From contig PUFA01000072.1 of NCBI GenBank assembly GCA_003508835.1, positions 8,158,501 to 8,222,500 of the forward strand: a DNA stretch of 64,000 nucleotides, read 5' to 3'. The first letter of the stretch is position 1. Every line of letters begins with the position of its first letter. This document shows positions 63,201-64,000 of the stretch, one piece after another. The notes under the pieces were generated by a model. The model had not been told where the DNA came from, made no database searches, and saw nothing but the letters and a program-made list of their open reading frames with translations. Position numbers and translations under genes: made by a program. Source of the stretch: Eonycteris spelaea. Lineage: Eukaryota; Chordata; Mammalia; Chiroptera; Pteropodidae.

Positions 63201-64000
63201 ACCAGGCTTTAGGAAACGTGTCCCTAAAAATTCAACCCACTTTATAAATGGCCAGGAGCGTTGTATTTAAGGAAAGTCTTTTGAAATACCTCCTCCCCCA
63301 TACACACACATTCTTAAAGTTATTTTTAACTATGCCAAAATATCTTTTTTGCAGATTTGACCTTGCTTAAATCTAGGCAAACCAATGGTTAGTGTGAAGA
63401 CAAAGTCTTCAGTATTGAGAAAGAAAAAGAAAGCAAAGTTTTCAATAATCATCTAGGTAGGTCTATGTTTGTCAACCGAATATGTGCACATACCAGATGT
63501 TGCTGGAATGATGAAATTCCTTTTTTCCTAATAGTCAACATGTGGAGATAAGAGACAGTGAAAATTCCCCTTACCTCCTTTATTTATAGAATTGATTTCT
63601 AAGCTGTGGGACACAAGTCTCCCTAAAAACAGGGACAGTAAAAAAGGTTGCTAGGCCCATTTAAAGAAGAATGTTTGTAACATATTTTAGGCATACAAAA
63701 AAAAAAAAAAAACAACTAAAACACGTACCCGTATGTCCACCACTTACTTTAAAATTAAGTCTACTTTTCAAGCACAAACGTTAACAGGTAAACACCACGC
63801 ACATCTCCATTTGTGCCACCTTGGGAGGTATAGCCAGATGTGTGGAATCATTGCTCCACTCCTCACCTCCCCTCTCCACCCCATTCCAAAGGAAGTGTCA
63901 CCTACCCAGCCCTATTTTGTGCCACTTACCTGCCCAGCTATAAAATGTTCCATTTTATGATGTGCCATGCCTTCGTTCTTTAATTCTAAAATGCACATTT
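63201..64000. other. EBPL intron 1, nothing recognised
   Basis: No exon 2 of EBPL is visible before the window ends. An A-run (63699-63713) is the only notable simple sequence. Confidence 0.5.

Overview
This is AT-rich nuclear DNA from a placental mammal. Two protein-coding genes lie on the + strand. The main one is KPNA3 (importin alpha-4, karyopherin alpha 3). Its coding exons 2 to 17 run from 18250 to 54069 and give residues 24 to 521 of the 521-residue protein; exon 1 lies upstream of the window. About 8.3 kb downstream of the KPNA3 stop, a CpG island at about 62.1-62.7 kb carries the promoter and exon 1 of EBPL (emopamil-binding-protein-like). KPNA3 followed by EBPL on the same strand is the known mammalian order (human 13q14).

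Layout. 1-18249 is the 3' part of KPNA3 intron 1; its first 14 kb is almost entirely antisense L1 fragments stacked end to end. 18250-37976 holds exons 2-10. Intron 2 contains sense L1s, one with a nested DNA transposon and one with a nested MaLR LTR. Intron 6 contains a UFM1 processed pseudogene that was itself split by an L1 3' fragment. 37977-47753 is intron 10, with MIR and L2 fragments and a decayed antisense gammaretrovirus-like element at about 41.7-45.15 kb. 47754-54069 holds exons 11-17, and 54070 to about 56505 is a long 3' UTR ending at an AATAAA signal. The intergenic stretch of about 5.8 kb has a MaLR LTR, three small hAT elements (one MER20, one MER1-like), antisense L2 and an L1MB 3' end. 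EBPL exon 1 follows, then the start of its intron 1.

Organism. I see no Alu, B1/B2, Bov-A/Bov-B, carnivore SINEC or equine ERE copies. The youngest-looking L1 3' ends (about 7.1 kb and 31.9 kb) resemble L1s I know from laurasiatherian, especially bat, genomes. A bat is plausible but unproven. The KPNA3 protein is so conserved that it does not help place the species.

Function. KPNA3 is the adaptor that links classical NLS cargo to importin-beta for nuclear import. EBPL is a membrane EXPERA-family protein. Adjacency is the only visible link between them. I found no new biological system. The best leads are a one-base frame break at the EBPL start, the UFM1 retropseudogene with its nested insertion, exact nested transposon sites, and an antisense LTR with an intact-looking promoter layout inside intron 10.
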